64,000 nt of DNA. Source: an uncultured Bacteroidia bacterium. GTDB taxonomy: Bacteria > Bacteroidota > Bacteroidia > Bacteroidales > ML635J-15. Under the pieces are notes generated by a model. The model was not told the DNA's origin, ran no database searches, and saw only the letters and a list, made by a program, of their open reading frames with translations. This document shows, one piece after another, positions 10,848 to 18,789 of this stretch. Where the stretch lies: assembly GCA_902776565.1 (NCBI GenBank), contig CACYQN010000003.1:62001-126000 (forward strand), written 5' to 3'. A program made the position numbers and the translations under genes. Each line of letters begins with the position of its first letter. Position 1 is the stretch's first letter.

Positions 10848-11864
10848 ATGGGTAAGAATTTTTTCATATTGCTGAATATCATCTTGTTCGCGTTCGCAAC
10901 AGCGTTCGCACAGGATATTCATTTCTCGCAATTCTACTCCACCCCTATGCAGACGTCGCCTGCCAACGCCGGCATTTTTGATGGCGACTGGCGGGCAATA
11001 CTCAACAACAAGAACCAGTGGAACAGCTTCACAAAAGCATACCGCACCTTTGCAGGAAGTGTCGATTACTCGCATAAGTCGCTGTTTACCAATGGCGACC
11101 AGTCGGGACTTGGACTAGTCATCAACCGCGACATCGCCGGCGACGGAAAGTTCGGCACAACGCAGATAATGCTCCACACTGCCTACTATTATCCTTTCTT
11201 GTCGGAAAGATTGCTTGCAGGCGTTGGCTTCTCGGCAGGATACGCACGGCACAATGTCCACATCGACGAACTTAACTTCGGCAACCAATACGTAAACGAC
11301 GGCTACGACCCCACACGCGAATCGGGCGAACAATGGCAGAACACCGCTTTCGGATACTTCGACTGCGCAATAGGTACAAACCTGATTCTCAGGCTGAAAG
11401 AAAACTGGTCAGCCGAAGCGGGATTCTCGGTCGCCCATCCGCACCAGCCGAAAAAGACTTTCCTCGGCTCCGACGATTCACGCCTGCCAGCAAAATGGAT
11501 TGTCCACGCAACCGCCGACATAAACGTGAAAGACGAATTCTGGGTTGCGCCGATGTTCTACAGCATGGTGCAGCAAAAATACCTCGAATTTGACATTGGC
11601 GCATTAGGTCGCATGAACGTCAACCCCGTAGGTCTGCAAGCCGTATTCTTCGGAATGTTCGGTCGAACCAGCGATGCAGGAATACTTTGCGCAGGCGTAC
11701 AATACTACAACGTCAGGCTTCTGGTCAACTACGACATAAACCTGTCGAAACTCACGCGCATAAGCCGAGGAAACGGCGGCATCGAATTTTCCCTCCAGTA
11801 CATCTTCTCGAAGCCCAAACCAATAGAAACCCCATACTATAGGAAATGTCCGGAATTCATGTAA
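10848..11864 (+). CDS. porP: PorP/SprF family T9SS outer-membrane protein
   Basis: This protein of 338 residues belongs to the PorP/SprF family, outer-membrane barrels that help T9SS cargo reach or attach to the cell surface. A signal peptide (ending AFATAFAQ) is followed by the family's opening motif DIHFSQFYSTPMQTSPANAG. Repeated beta-strand stretches and a Y-I-F-S end suit a barrel. The ATG at 10848 is chosen over an in-frame GTG at 10839 because the GTG overlaps the TAnnTTTG promoter element. The next gene overlaps its end by 19 bases, so they form one transcript. Some PorP/SprF proteins serve specific cargo. The divergent giant cargo gene is a possible partner, but that is inference. Confidence 0.92.
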   Translation: MGKNFFILLNIILFAFATAFAQDIHFSQFYSTPMQTSPANAGIFDGDWRAILNNKNQWNSFTKAYRTFAGSVDYSHKSLFTNGDQSGLGLVINRDIAGDGKFGTTQIMLHTAYYYPFLSERLLAGVGFSAGYARHNVHIDELNFGNQYVNDGYDPTRESGEQWQNTAFGYFDCAIGTNLILRLKENWSAEAGFSVAHPHQPKKTFLGSDDSRLPAKWIVHATADINVKDEFWVAPMFYSMVQQKYLEFDIGALGRMNVNPVGLQAVFFGMFGRTSDAGILCAGVQYYNVRLLVNYDINLSKLTRISRGNGGIEFSLQYIFSKPKPIETPYYRKCPEFM

Positions 11865-13864
11865 CGAAACTTTTCTTGCGATATGCGCGCACAGGCATTG
11901 CAATATGTCTGCTGTCGCTTGTTTCGTGCGTGGCAACGGCTCAAGAACGCGATGTCAACAATCTGGTTTTCAGTGGCGACAATGCCATGAAACAGAAGAA
12001 CTTCTATGGTGCGGCGAAACTATACGAAGAAGCACTCAGACAAGACACGAAGATGTACGACGTTGTATGGAAAATAGCCGAAGCCTACCGTATGGACAAC
12101 GACTACGCAAATGCCTTGACGCACTACAAGACATTGGTTGACAAGGTAGAAAACAAATATCCCGACGCAACATACCATTATGCCCAGATGCTGAAGTCGA
12201 ACGAAGACTTTATGAGGGCGCAGTACTTTTTCAAACGGTTCATAACGCTTTCGAAAAAAGACGGCTTCAAGGGCAACAAGGCATACGCAGAACAAGCGGA
12301 ACAGGAAATCCTCAACTGCGAATATGCGTGGAAACAGCAGAACCACCCGCAGGCAGTGGAAATAAAACACACCGACGATGGTATGAACTCGGTTTATAGC
12401 GACTTTGGGGCTTCGCTGTCGGACGGCAAGGTGCTTTTCTCGTCAATTCGTCCCGAAAACGATTCGTCAAAAACCTACGCATCAAGAATTTACAGCACAG
12501 AAGCCGATGATTTTGCAAAAGTAGAAAACATTGAGTTTGATGTACTTGCCCCAGCCGACATCTCCAACCCGTGTATGAGCACCGACGGCAGACGAATTTA
12601 TTTTTCGCTTACCGACGACTTCGCAAACGGCAACACATACATTTATATGTGCACCCGAAATGGCGACGGCTGGAGCGAACCACAGAAACTTCCCGAAAAA
12701 ATAAATCCGCAGGGGTATAATTCTACTCAGCCACATCTCATCGAGTTCGGCTACCGTCCCGACATGCTTCTATGGTCGAGCAACCGTCCCGACGGCGAAG
12801 GCGGATACGACATCTACTCGTGCGACATTCTGCCCGACGGAAGTTTCGGCACGGTAAAAAACGTCGGTCGCCCAATAATCGAAGACGAGCGTTTCGCACA
12901 ATTTGTCGATACAACCTCGCTGATAAATACTCCCGGCGATGAAATTACACCATTCTACAGCCTCATCGACTCGACCTTGTATTTCAGTTCAAACCACTAC
13001 AAGACAATCGGCGCATTTGACATTTTTGCAACAAAAGGGAATTTTAGGGTCTGGGATACGGTGAAGAATCTTGGTTATCCGATAAATTCGGCACAAAACG
13101 ACATCTACTACAAGATTTATCCCGACGAAGGCATAGCATTCCTTACCAGCAACCGCAAGGGCGCACTTGCACAGACACACCAAAGCTGCTGCAACGACAT
13201 TTTCTACCACAACATCGAAAAGTTTGTCAGCGAGGAAGAACGCCTTGCAATGGAAACCGAAATACGTATTGCCACGCTAACACAACGCACACGTCTTCTC
13301 GTACCCATCAGCTTGTATTTCCACAACGACATTCCGAATCCAAACTCGTGGGACACAGTCACCAACCAGAACTACAGCGACACCTACTTCAGCTATATGC
13401 AGATGCAGGACAAATACCGCCGCGAATTTTCAAAAGGTCTCGACAAGGCTGGACGCGAGCAGGCAACCGACAGCATCGATGTTTTCTTCTCCAGCTATGT
13501 CGAAGAAAACTACAACCGCCTCATCGAATTCACAAAGATGATGAAGGAACTGCTTGAAAGCGGGCAAAAAGTGGCAATAACGATAAAGGGCTTTACCAGT
13601 CCTCTTAACACAGTGGAATACAACAACAACCTTGCAAAACGAAGGATTTCGTCACTTGTGAACTACTTTGCCGAATACGAAAATGGAGTGTTCCTCCCGT
13701 ACATCGAAAGCGGACAGATTGAATACAAGTTTGTGGCTTTCGGCAAGACTATGGCGGCAGCCAACGTGAGCGACGACCGCAGCGACCAGCGAAATTCCGT
13801 TTACAACCCCGCAGCAGCAAGAGAAAGAAGGATTGAGATTATTGCAGTGGAAATAGAGAGATAA
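11846..13864 (+). CDS. PorE-like OmpA-family protein with TPR and PD40 repeats
   Basis: The protein has 672 residues and probably anchors the T9SS to peptidoglycan. After the signal (IAICLLSLVSC, a plausible lipobox LVSC) come TPR-type helices at about 35-150 (FSGDNAMKQKNFYGAAKLYEEAL). WD40-like/PD40 beta-propeller blades follow at about 175-440 (GRRIYFSL, LLWSSNRPDGEGGYDIYS, YFSSNHYKTIGAFDIF). The C-terminal OmpA-like fold at about 560-670 includes ITIKGFTSPLN and NLAKRRISSLVNYF. This matches the domain order of PorE except that no carboxypeptidase-regulatory domain is obvious. The start overlaps the porP end, consistent with translational coupling. Confidence 0.85.
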   Translation: MSGIHVTKLFLRYARTGIAICLLSLVSCVATAQERDVNNLVFSGDNAMKQKNFYGAAKLYEEALRQDTKMYDVVWKIAEAYRMDNDYANALTHYKTLVDKVENKYPDATYHYAQMLKSNEDFMRAQYFFKRFITLSKKDGFKGNKAYAEQAEQEILNCEYAWKQQNHPQAVEIKHTDDGMNSVYSDFGASLSDGKVLFSSIRPENDSSKTYASRIYSTEADDFAKVENIEFDVLAPADISNPCMSTDGRRIYFSLTDDFANGNTYIYMCTRNGDGWSEPQKLPEKINPQGYNSTQPHLIEFGYRPDMLLWSSNRPDGEGGYDIYSCDILPDGSFGTVKNVGRPIIEDERFAQFVDTTSLINTPGDEITPFYSLIDSTLYFSSNHYKTIGAFDIFATKGNFRVWDTVKNLGYPINSAQNDIYYKIYPDEGIAFLTSNRKGALAQTHQSCCNDIFYHNIEKFVSEEERLAMETEIRIATLTQRTRLLVPISLYFHNDIPNPNSWDTVTNQNYSDTYFSYMQMQDKYRREFSKGLDKAGREQATDSIDVFFSSYVEENYNRLIEFTKMMKELLESGQKVAITIKGFTSPLNTVEYNNNLAKRRISSLVNYFAEYENGVFLPYIESGQIEYKFVAFGKTMAAANVSDDRSDQRNSVYNPAAARERRIEIIAVEIER

Positions 13865-13867
13865 ATT

Positions 13868-14602
13868 TTATTGCAATTCCCTGCCAAACACAACAGTATT
13901 GTCTTCAATTTTCATTGAAGAAAGGGAAAAATGGCGGGTTTTGCCAGATTTTGTTAAGGTGGCATCGATTAATCCTTCGCTTAGACCTCTTGAAACTTCG
14001 ATAATGCTTCCATTTCGACTTCCCTTCGACTGACCCTTCGACTGACGCTCAGGGGACGTCTCGGGGGGCGTCTCTGGTGACATCTCAGCGAGCTGAATAC
14101 TTATCATCTCGCGGAAATCAATGCCTTCGTCGTCGGCAAGCTTAAAAACACATTCCTTACAGTTCCAGAGAATGGTCAACTTCTCAAGGTCGCCGTTGGC
14201 AACTGCAATTTCCTCATCGGAAAATGCCCGTGTTGCAATTCGCTGTATCCTTGGCGATATCTTTTCGATGTCAATGCCGACGGGATAGTCGGGATTATAG
14301 ATTATTGCAGCAATGTCGGCGGAATGGCTTATGGAAATGTAGCCATTGTCGAGATAAGGTTTGCTGTCGTTGTAATGTATTGTCTGGTTTATTCCAACAG
14401 CTTTCAGCAATGCCCGTACCGACAGCAGTTCTATGCGACGCTTGGGTGCCTTGCAATTGTCAATGCGACACAAATCCTCGTCGCACAAGTCGCACATTGC
14501 ACGCAACTGTTCCTCGGATTCCTCCATTTTCCAGAAGGCGAGAAGGGAATGGTCGGACAATATGTTTTTTTGAATTAACAATGGATAATTAATAATGGAC
14601 AA
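13868..14602 (-). CDS. 4'-phosphopantetheinyl transferase with repeat-derived insert
   Basis: The product has up to 244 residues and is an Sfp/AcpS-like enzyme that loads the phosphopantetheine arm onto carrier proteins. Key motifs are present: SISHSADIAAI, GIDIEKI and WNCKECVFK (the W-x-x-K-E-x-x-x-K core). After the core there is a low-complexity insert, MSPETPPETSPERQSKGQSK, encoded by a tandem 12-bp repeat of a dispersed family (14013-14080). The start is unclear. The only in-frame ATG (14527) would remove conserved N-terminal residues, while TTG codons at 14602, 14581 and 14560 lie in or next to an A/T repeat. The gene follows gldD, as in the conserved ssb-gldE-gldD-PPTase order of the phylum. 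Confidence 0.85.
   Translation of the reverse strand: MSIINYPLLIQKNILSDHSLLAFWKMEESEEQLRAMCDLCDEDLCRIDNCKAPKRRIELLSVRALLKAVGINQTIHYNDSKPYLDNGYISISHSADIAAIIYNPDYPVGIDIEKISPRIQRIATRAFSDEEIAVANGDLEKLTILWNCKECVFKLADDEGIDFREMISIQLAEMSPETPPETSPERQSKGQSKGSRNGSIIEVSRGLSEGLIDATLTKSGKTRHFSLSSMKIEDNTVVFGRELQ
14013..14080. repeat. Repeat element inside the PPTase coding sequence
   Basis: Two adjacent copies of CCCTTCGACTGA (14022-14033 and 14034-14045) are followed by CGCTCAGGGG. The second copy plus this tail forms an inverted-repeat unit of the same kind as CCCTGAGCCTGTCGAAGGG at 29496-29514. The unit sits in frame in the PPTase gene and encodes a Pro/Ser/Glu/Lys-rich linker. Confidence 0.75.
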
Positions 14603-14643
14603 TTAACAATTAATAATGGATAATGGACAATTGATAATGATTT
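14575..14643. repeat. Low-complexity A/T repeat (ATTAATTATCCATTGTTAATT type)
   Basis: Several imperfect copies of AATTAACAATTAATAATGGA and related words run from here to 14640. The same words occur at 33316-33440. The block overlaps the presumed start of the PPTase gene, which may have lost its original initiation region to repeat expansion. Confidence 0.6.
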
Positions 14644-14668
14644 TGTGGCGACACGGCGCGCCACGTCG
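14644..14668. repeat. G/C-rich near-palindrome between gldD and PPTase
   Basis: GCGAC and GTCGC arms flank GGCGCGCC, making a nearly perfect palindrome immediately after the gldD stop codon. It may slow transcription or act as an attenuator between gldD and PPTase, but there is no T tract. Confidence 0.45.
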
Positions 14669-15244
14669 CTAGCGCCATTCAAAACTTTCCATAAAATGTT
14701 CTATGTCGTCACGGATGAAATCTACCACAGGGGCAAGAGAATCCTTGTTGGGGTGCGCCTCGAAATACAATGAACCTCGCATGAAATGTGTTGTGCTGTC
14801 GGTAAGGTAGAACTGCACCTGCGATGCAACATTGCCCTTGATGTTGTAGAGACAGCCAAATACTCGCGACGAATCCTTCTCAAAAATATTTTCCTCGATT
14901 GCATCGGCTTTAATGGTGTGCTTGTAGGCAAAGTCGTGAGCATCGTTCAGCAGGGTGTCAATGTCGTTGTTGACAGAGCGATATGTCAAATACACAGTAG
15001 CCTTATAGCTGGGGAAATAGATGTCGAACCAGCAGTTGTCCTCCTTTTCCTTAATCAAGAACGAATATTCTGGAATCTCGAACTTGAACGGACATTCGCC
15101 GTTGTACTGCTTGTAGGTCTTTTCGGGAAAGTCTATGCGGAAATATCCCTTGGGACGCGGAGCATAATTTTTACCACCGCAGGCTCCCAGTATGGCCAAC
15201 AACACCACAGCAATGGTTATTATGACAGCAATCTTATTTTTCAT
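14669..15244 (-). CDS. gldD: Gliding motility/T9SS lipoprotein GldD
   Basis: The protein has 191 residues. MKNKIAVIITIAVVLLAILG followed by ACGG gives a signal with lipobox ILGAC, so it is a lipoprotein. The body matches the GldD family: YAPRPKGYFRIDFPEKTY near the start and FYLTDSTTHFMRGSLYFE in the second half. GldD is required for gliding in Flavobacterium and is widely kept in T9SS-bearing bacteria, but its exact role is not settled. The gene starts four bases after gldE, which implies co-transcription, and is followed by PPTase. Confidence 0.9.
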   Translation of the reverse strand: MKNKIAVIITIAVVLLAILGACGGKNYAPRPKGYFRIDFPEKTYKQYNGECPFKFEIPEYSFLIKEKEDNCWFDIYFPSYKATVYLTYRSVNNDIDTLLNDAHDFAYKHTIKADAIEENIFEKDSSRVFGCLYNIKGNVASQVQFYLTDSTTHFMRGSLYFEAHPNKDSLAPVVDFIRDDIEHFMESFEWR

Positions 15245-15248
15245 CGTT

Positions 15249-16520
15249 CTAGGTTTTGACGGGTTCGGGCAACTTTACTTTTATCTTCTTGATTCTGCGC
15301 TCGTTGGATGCCGTTACTGTAAAATCGAAGCCATTGACGCTTATGGTCTTGTTTTTGGCTGGGATTTCCTGATTTATTTCGAGCAGCATTCCTGCAAGAG
15401 TTTCCGATTCGCCCTTGATTTCCTGGAACAAATCGTAATCGACATCAACAATTTTGCAAAAATCCACAATGCTGGTCTTGGCGTCAAACTCGTAGTGGCT
15501 GTCGTCAATCTTCTTGAAAATATCCTCGTCGGTGTCGAACTCGTCGTGGATTTCGCCGACAAATTCCTCAAGAATGTCCTCCAAGGTCACAATTCCGCTC
15601 ACACCGCCGTACTCGTCGATTACGATTGCAATGTGCATCTTCTTCGTCTGGAAGTCGGCGAGAAGGTCGTTTATTTTCTTGGTTTCCGGCACTATAAAGT
15701 GCGGACGGATAAGCTTGTGCCAGTCGAAATCGTGGTCCTCGACGTGGGCAAGTACATCCTTTATGTAAAGTATTCCCTTGATATTGTCGAGGTTGTCCTC
15801 ATAGACTGGAATGCGCGAGAATCCCGATTCCACGATGTCGCCGATTACCTTCGAGAACTTAGCTTCGTACTCAATTGCAAACACATCCACGCGCGAGGTC
15901 ATCACTTCGCGGGCATCGAGCGAGGATGAAGCGACAATGTCCTCAAGCATTTCGCGGTCGTCCTTCAGGTCGTCGGATGCAAGTTCGATGGCTTGCGACA
16001 GGTCCTCTATGCTTATTTCTGACGGATGCTTTTTCTGTAGTCGTTTCTTTACGGCATTGGTCGATTTTACAAGGATTATGCTAAAAGGGAAGCATAACGG
16101 TTCGAGTATCCAAAGCGGATAAGCCATGAATTTTGAAATCGACAACGGATATTTTGCCGCAAAAATCTTAGGTATCATCTCACCAAAGAGCAATATTATG
16201 AATGTGACGACAACGGTTTGCAACACAATTACAAGCACGGGGCTGTCGATGGATGCGAAAATCCTGTCCGACAAGAAGGCCGTGATTATCACTATTGCAA
16301 TATTTATGAAATTGTTGGCTACAAGAATTGTCGCCAGCAGCTTTTCGGGATTCGACAGCAGTTTTGCGATAAGTTTTCCCTTTGCGGTCTTAGCCTTGCG
16401 GATTTTTTCCTTGTCACCTGCCGAAAGTCCGAAAAAGCCAGTCTCACTTGCAGAAACAAGCCCGGAACACACGAGCAGGAATACAACTACGATAATTCCG
16501 ATTATGGTCGATTGGTCCAA
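15249..16520 (-). CDS. gldE: GldE, CorC/HlyC-type membrane protein with CBS domains
   Basis: This integral membrane protein of 423 residues belongs to the hemolysin C/CorC superfamily. An N-terminal DUF21 region with four hydrophobic segments (about 5-170) is followed by a CBS pair (about 200-325; MTSRVDVFAIEYEAKF, IDEYGGVSGIVTLEDILEEF). A CorC_HlyC domain (about 340-420; SVNGFDFTVTASNERRIKKI) ends the protein. The position between ssb and gldD is the conserved gldE position, which separates it from other CorC paralogues. No ATG lies near the N-terminus, so the TTG at 16520 (LDQSTIIG) is used. Confidence 0.88.
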   Translation of the reverse strand: MDQSTIIGIIVVVFLLVCSGLVSASETGFFGLSAGDKEKIRKAKTAKGKLIAKLLSNPEKLLATILVANNFINIAIVIITAFLSDRIFASIDSPVLVIVLQTVVVTFIILLFGEMIPKIFAAKYPLSISKFMAYPLWILEPLCFPFSIILVKSTNAVKKRLQKKHPSEISIEDLSQAIELASDDLKDDREMLEDIVASSSLDAREVMTSRVDVFAIEYEAKFSKVIGDIVESGFSRIPVYEDNLDNIKGILYIKDVLAHVEDHDFDWHKLIRPHFIVPETKKINDLLADFQTKKMHIAIVIDEYGGVSGIVTLEDILEEFVGEIHDEFDTDEDIFKKIDDSHYEFDAKTSIVDFCKIVDVDYDLFQEIKGESETLAGMLLEINQEIPAKNKTISVNGFDFTVTASNERRIKKIKVKLPEPVKT

Positions 16521-16628
16521 TTCAGTTGAGAGTTAAGAGTTAAGAGTTGAAAGTTGTGGATTTGCTTACACGTAAGCAATCACAACAACCAGAAACACAT
16601 AAACTTATAAACATAAAAACTAAAAAAC

Positions 16629-17099
16629 TTAGAATGGTAAATCGTCTTCGGGTTCTGCTGCAGGCTGGAATGCGGTCGGCTCTGCTACGGCTTGAGTTTG
16701 AGCTGATTGCTCGGCAAACGGCTGTGCTGGTGCGGCAGATGGTGTGGCTATGGGCTGTCCGTCGCGTGCCGACTTTGGCTCCATCATGCGGATAACATCG
16801 GCAAGGATTTCGGTAGTATAATGGGTTGTATTGTCCTGTCCCTGCCAACTGCGGGTCTGAATCCTACCTTCTAAATATATCAGCATCCCCTTGTCGAGAT
16901 ATGTTTCACAGAATTTTGCAAGGTTACGCCATGCGACTATGTTGTGCCATTCTGTGTTTTCGTGCTTTTCTCCGTCCTTGCCACGATAAGGCTCGGTAGT
17001 TGCCATACGGAAAGTTGCCACTGGCGTTTCTTCCTTTACATATCTTACTTCGGGCTTTACTCCTAGCCTTCCGATTAACATTACTTTGTTTAGGTACAT
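16629..17099 (-). CDS. ssb: Single-stranded DNA-binding protein
   Basis: SSB of 156 residues with the OB fold first (MYLNKVMLIGRLGVKPEVRY, ENTEWHNIVAWRNLAKFCE, LIYLEGRIQTRSW). A Gln/Ala/Pro-rich linker follows, and the tail ends EPEDDLPF, the acidic tip that recruits partner proteins. This is the housekeeping copy; a second SSB at 62856-63200 lacks the tip. The ATG at 17099 is preferred over an upstream TTG because that TTG is part of the promoter element TATCTTTG (17122..17115). It leads the gldE-gldD-PPTase block, although about 110 bases separate it from gldE. Confidence 0.95.
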   Translation of the reverse strand: MYLNKVMLIGRLGVKPEVRYVKEETPVATFRMATTEPYRGKDGEKHENTEWHNIVAWRNLAKFCETYLDKGMLIYLEGRIQTRSWQGQDNTTHYTTEILADVIRMMEPKSARDGQPIATPSAAPAQPFAEQSAQTQAVAEPTAFQPAAEPEDDLPF

Positions 17100-17114
17100 A
17101 TCAAAAATTTTTGG

Positions 17115-17122
17115 CAAAGATA
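17115..17122 (-). promoter_or_regulatory. -7 element TATCTTTG upstream of ssb
   Basis: The reverse complement of 17115-17122 is TATCTTTG, ending 15 bases before the ssb ATG. It fits TAnnTTTG and decides which start codon is real. Confidence 0.6.
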
Positions 17123-17358
17123 AGGATTATTTACGATTTCGAAGGATTTTTGAATCATGATATTTTGCATTTTTATGAACCATAGAGACAAAACTAACTG
17201 CGAAAAACGCCATAAAATCATCAATAAAATTCCGATTCTCACTAAAAATTATAACAATTTTTTATCACAACTTCAACCATAACAATCTGATTAATAATCA
17301 TTTGGAATCGCCACAAAAATAATATTGCAAAATTTGCACATTTTTTTCACAAAAAAAC

Positions 17359-17388
17359 TTGCAGATTGAAAAACAACTTATATCTTTG
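17359..17388 (+). promoter_or_regulatory. Canonical Bacteroidota promoter driving a candidate small RNA
   Basis: TTG at 17359-17361, a 19-base spacer, then TATCTTTG at 17381-17388. This is the same spacing found upstream of nrtR, merR and lpxD in this window. No protein-coding frame starts downstream on the plus strand before the terminator. Confidence 0.75.
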
Positions 17389-17392
17389 CAAC

Positions 17393-17496
17393 CGCAATTA
17401 GATAAGCGAAACACTATCTAATCGCCTAAAATTGCCCTCATATTATCAAACTTTATTTTAGCCTCCGTTAGAATCCCAAGCTTTCGGAGGTTTTTT
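17393..17496 (+). ncRNA. Candidate small RNA of about 100 nt, unknown class
   Basis: A good promoter ends at 17388. The predicted transcript folds into a 5' hairpin, ATTAGATA (17397-17404) with TATCTAAT (17415-17422), then a single-stranded A/T-rich middle, then a terminator stem CCTCCG (17462-17467)/CGGAGG (17485-17490) followed by six T residues. There is no usable reading frame. It lies between divergently transcribed ssb and the 3' end of the vWA-macro gene, so it is an independent unit. I do not recognise it as 6S, tmRNA, RNase P or SRP RNA. Exact ends are inferred from the promoter and terminator. Confidence 0.65.
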
Positions 17497-17593
17497 GTCG
17501 TACTATAAAAAGGGTGGTATAAATGATATTTACACCACCCTATTCATTATCTATCAATCGTTTATACTGATTCTGCATGTGAAAAGCATACTT

Positions 17594-18736
17594 TTACGCA
17601 ATCCAGAAACTCTTAGGCAGATATACATTATCAAGTTTCTGCGCTTCCTTGAACAATAGAGCAATTTCTTCATCCGTAAATCCTGCGATTCCACAGCCTA
17701 TGCGCGTTACGAGAAACTTGGATTCGGGATGCTGTTTTGCAAACTCGATGAACTTGTGTACATACTGCGCAATTTCTCTCAGACTGACATTTGTCGTCGG
17801 TATTGCAAAACTATGCCCTTGCAAACCAAAATTCTGACCATTGACTGCTCCAAAATTCCTGACAGCAAACAGTGCTGCACCACCATTGTGATTTCCTGTA
17901 ACATCGCTACCGAATACGAAAATTTCGTTGTCGGCAAGGCTCGTGATGCGGTCGGGTGTAATTCTTTTGCTATTAATCTCTGGACTTTCCCTTTGATAAT
18001 AGTTGGAAGACATTTCCCTTACCACAGAATTAATTTCCGATTCCGATAAAGATTCACGCTGCGAATGGAAATTGTGCAGTCTGCTGAAAAAGTTCATCCT
18101 TGCCTTCCTCTCATAATTCCAACTGTCGGACATTCCCTGCGAATCGTGTGAAAAGCGATGTACATTGTCGAACGACATCCGGCTTGCCACGGCTTCCACA
18201 TCGTGGTCGGCACCCATATAGGCGAAAGTCCAGCCTTGCTCCTTGAGTTCGTCAACCATTTTCTTCACCTGCTGTCCGCTGTATTCCTTCGAAGCATTTT
18301 CAAGTCCGTCGGTAATGACGGTAACTATTGCCGTCGCATTTGGCACATTGGCAATGTCGCCACGCAACTTGCTGATAGAAATTCCCATCGCATCGTAAAG
18401 CGGTGTGCAACAGCAAGGACGATAATCGCGTGAGGTAAGTTGCTTGACCTCGGCAACTGGCACATTATCATACACAAGACGTTTTTCGCAATTACAGAAA
18501 ATCATAAGCGATACAAAATGCTCCTGCGTTTCGGCATACTTTTCCTGTGCTGCACGGATTCCTCCTACTGTTTCATTGAAACCAGATATTGCTGCTTCCG
18601 CAATCGACGACATCGAACCGCTCTTGTCGAGGATTACGAGGTTGTAAATCTTGTCCTTAGAGGACTTTTCATTGTTTTCTCTTTTCATAGACTGGCTATT
18701 TTCGGCGCCGTCCTGATTTTTTCCAAAAATTTTCAT
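17594..18736 (-). CDS. vWA domain protein fused to a macro-like domain
   Basis: The protein has 380 residues, no signal peptide and is presumably cytosolic. Residues 28-225 form a von Willebrand A domain with an intact metal site: ILDKSGSMSS, a Thr in CCTPLYDAM, and ITDGLEN. Residues 255-380 form a second domain, NEIFVFGSDVTGNHNGGAAL through VTRIGCGIAGFTDEEIALLF, which resembles macro domains that bind ADP-ribose. Family assignment of that domain is by motif only. The neighbouring ADP-ribosylglycohydrolase gene ends in the same domain with near-identical DNA over its last part. It is the last gene of the nrtR operon, 53 bases after its neighbour. The target of the vWA domain is unknown. Confidence 0.75.
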   Translation of the reverse strand: MKIFGKNQDGAENSQSMKRENNEKSSKDKIYNLVILDKSGSMSSIAEAAISGFNETVGGIRAAQEKYAETQEHFVSLMIFCNCEKRLVYDNVPVAEVKQLTSRDYRPCCCTPLYDAMGISISKLRGDIANVPNATAIVTVITDGLENASKEYSGQQVKKMVDELKEQGWTFAYMGADHDVEAVASRMSFDNVHRFSHDSQGMSDSWNYERKARMNFFSRLHNFHSQRESLSESEINSVVREMSSNYYQRESPEINSKRITPDRITSLADNEIFVFGSDVTGNHNGGAALFAVRNFGAVNGQNFGLQGHSFAIPTTNVSLREIAQYVHKFIEFAKQHPESKFLVTRIGCGIAGFTDEEIALLFKEAQKLDNVYLPKSFWIA

Positions 18737-18789
18737 GATGTTTATGGTTTAAAGATATTTGATGATTTGATGATTCTCATGGTGGGGTT

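Noticed and set aside
10848..13864. Complete T9SS core locus
   Set aside because: Only PorP-like and PorE-like genes are present; no porK/L/M/N or sov genes were seen in the window.
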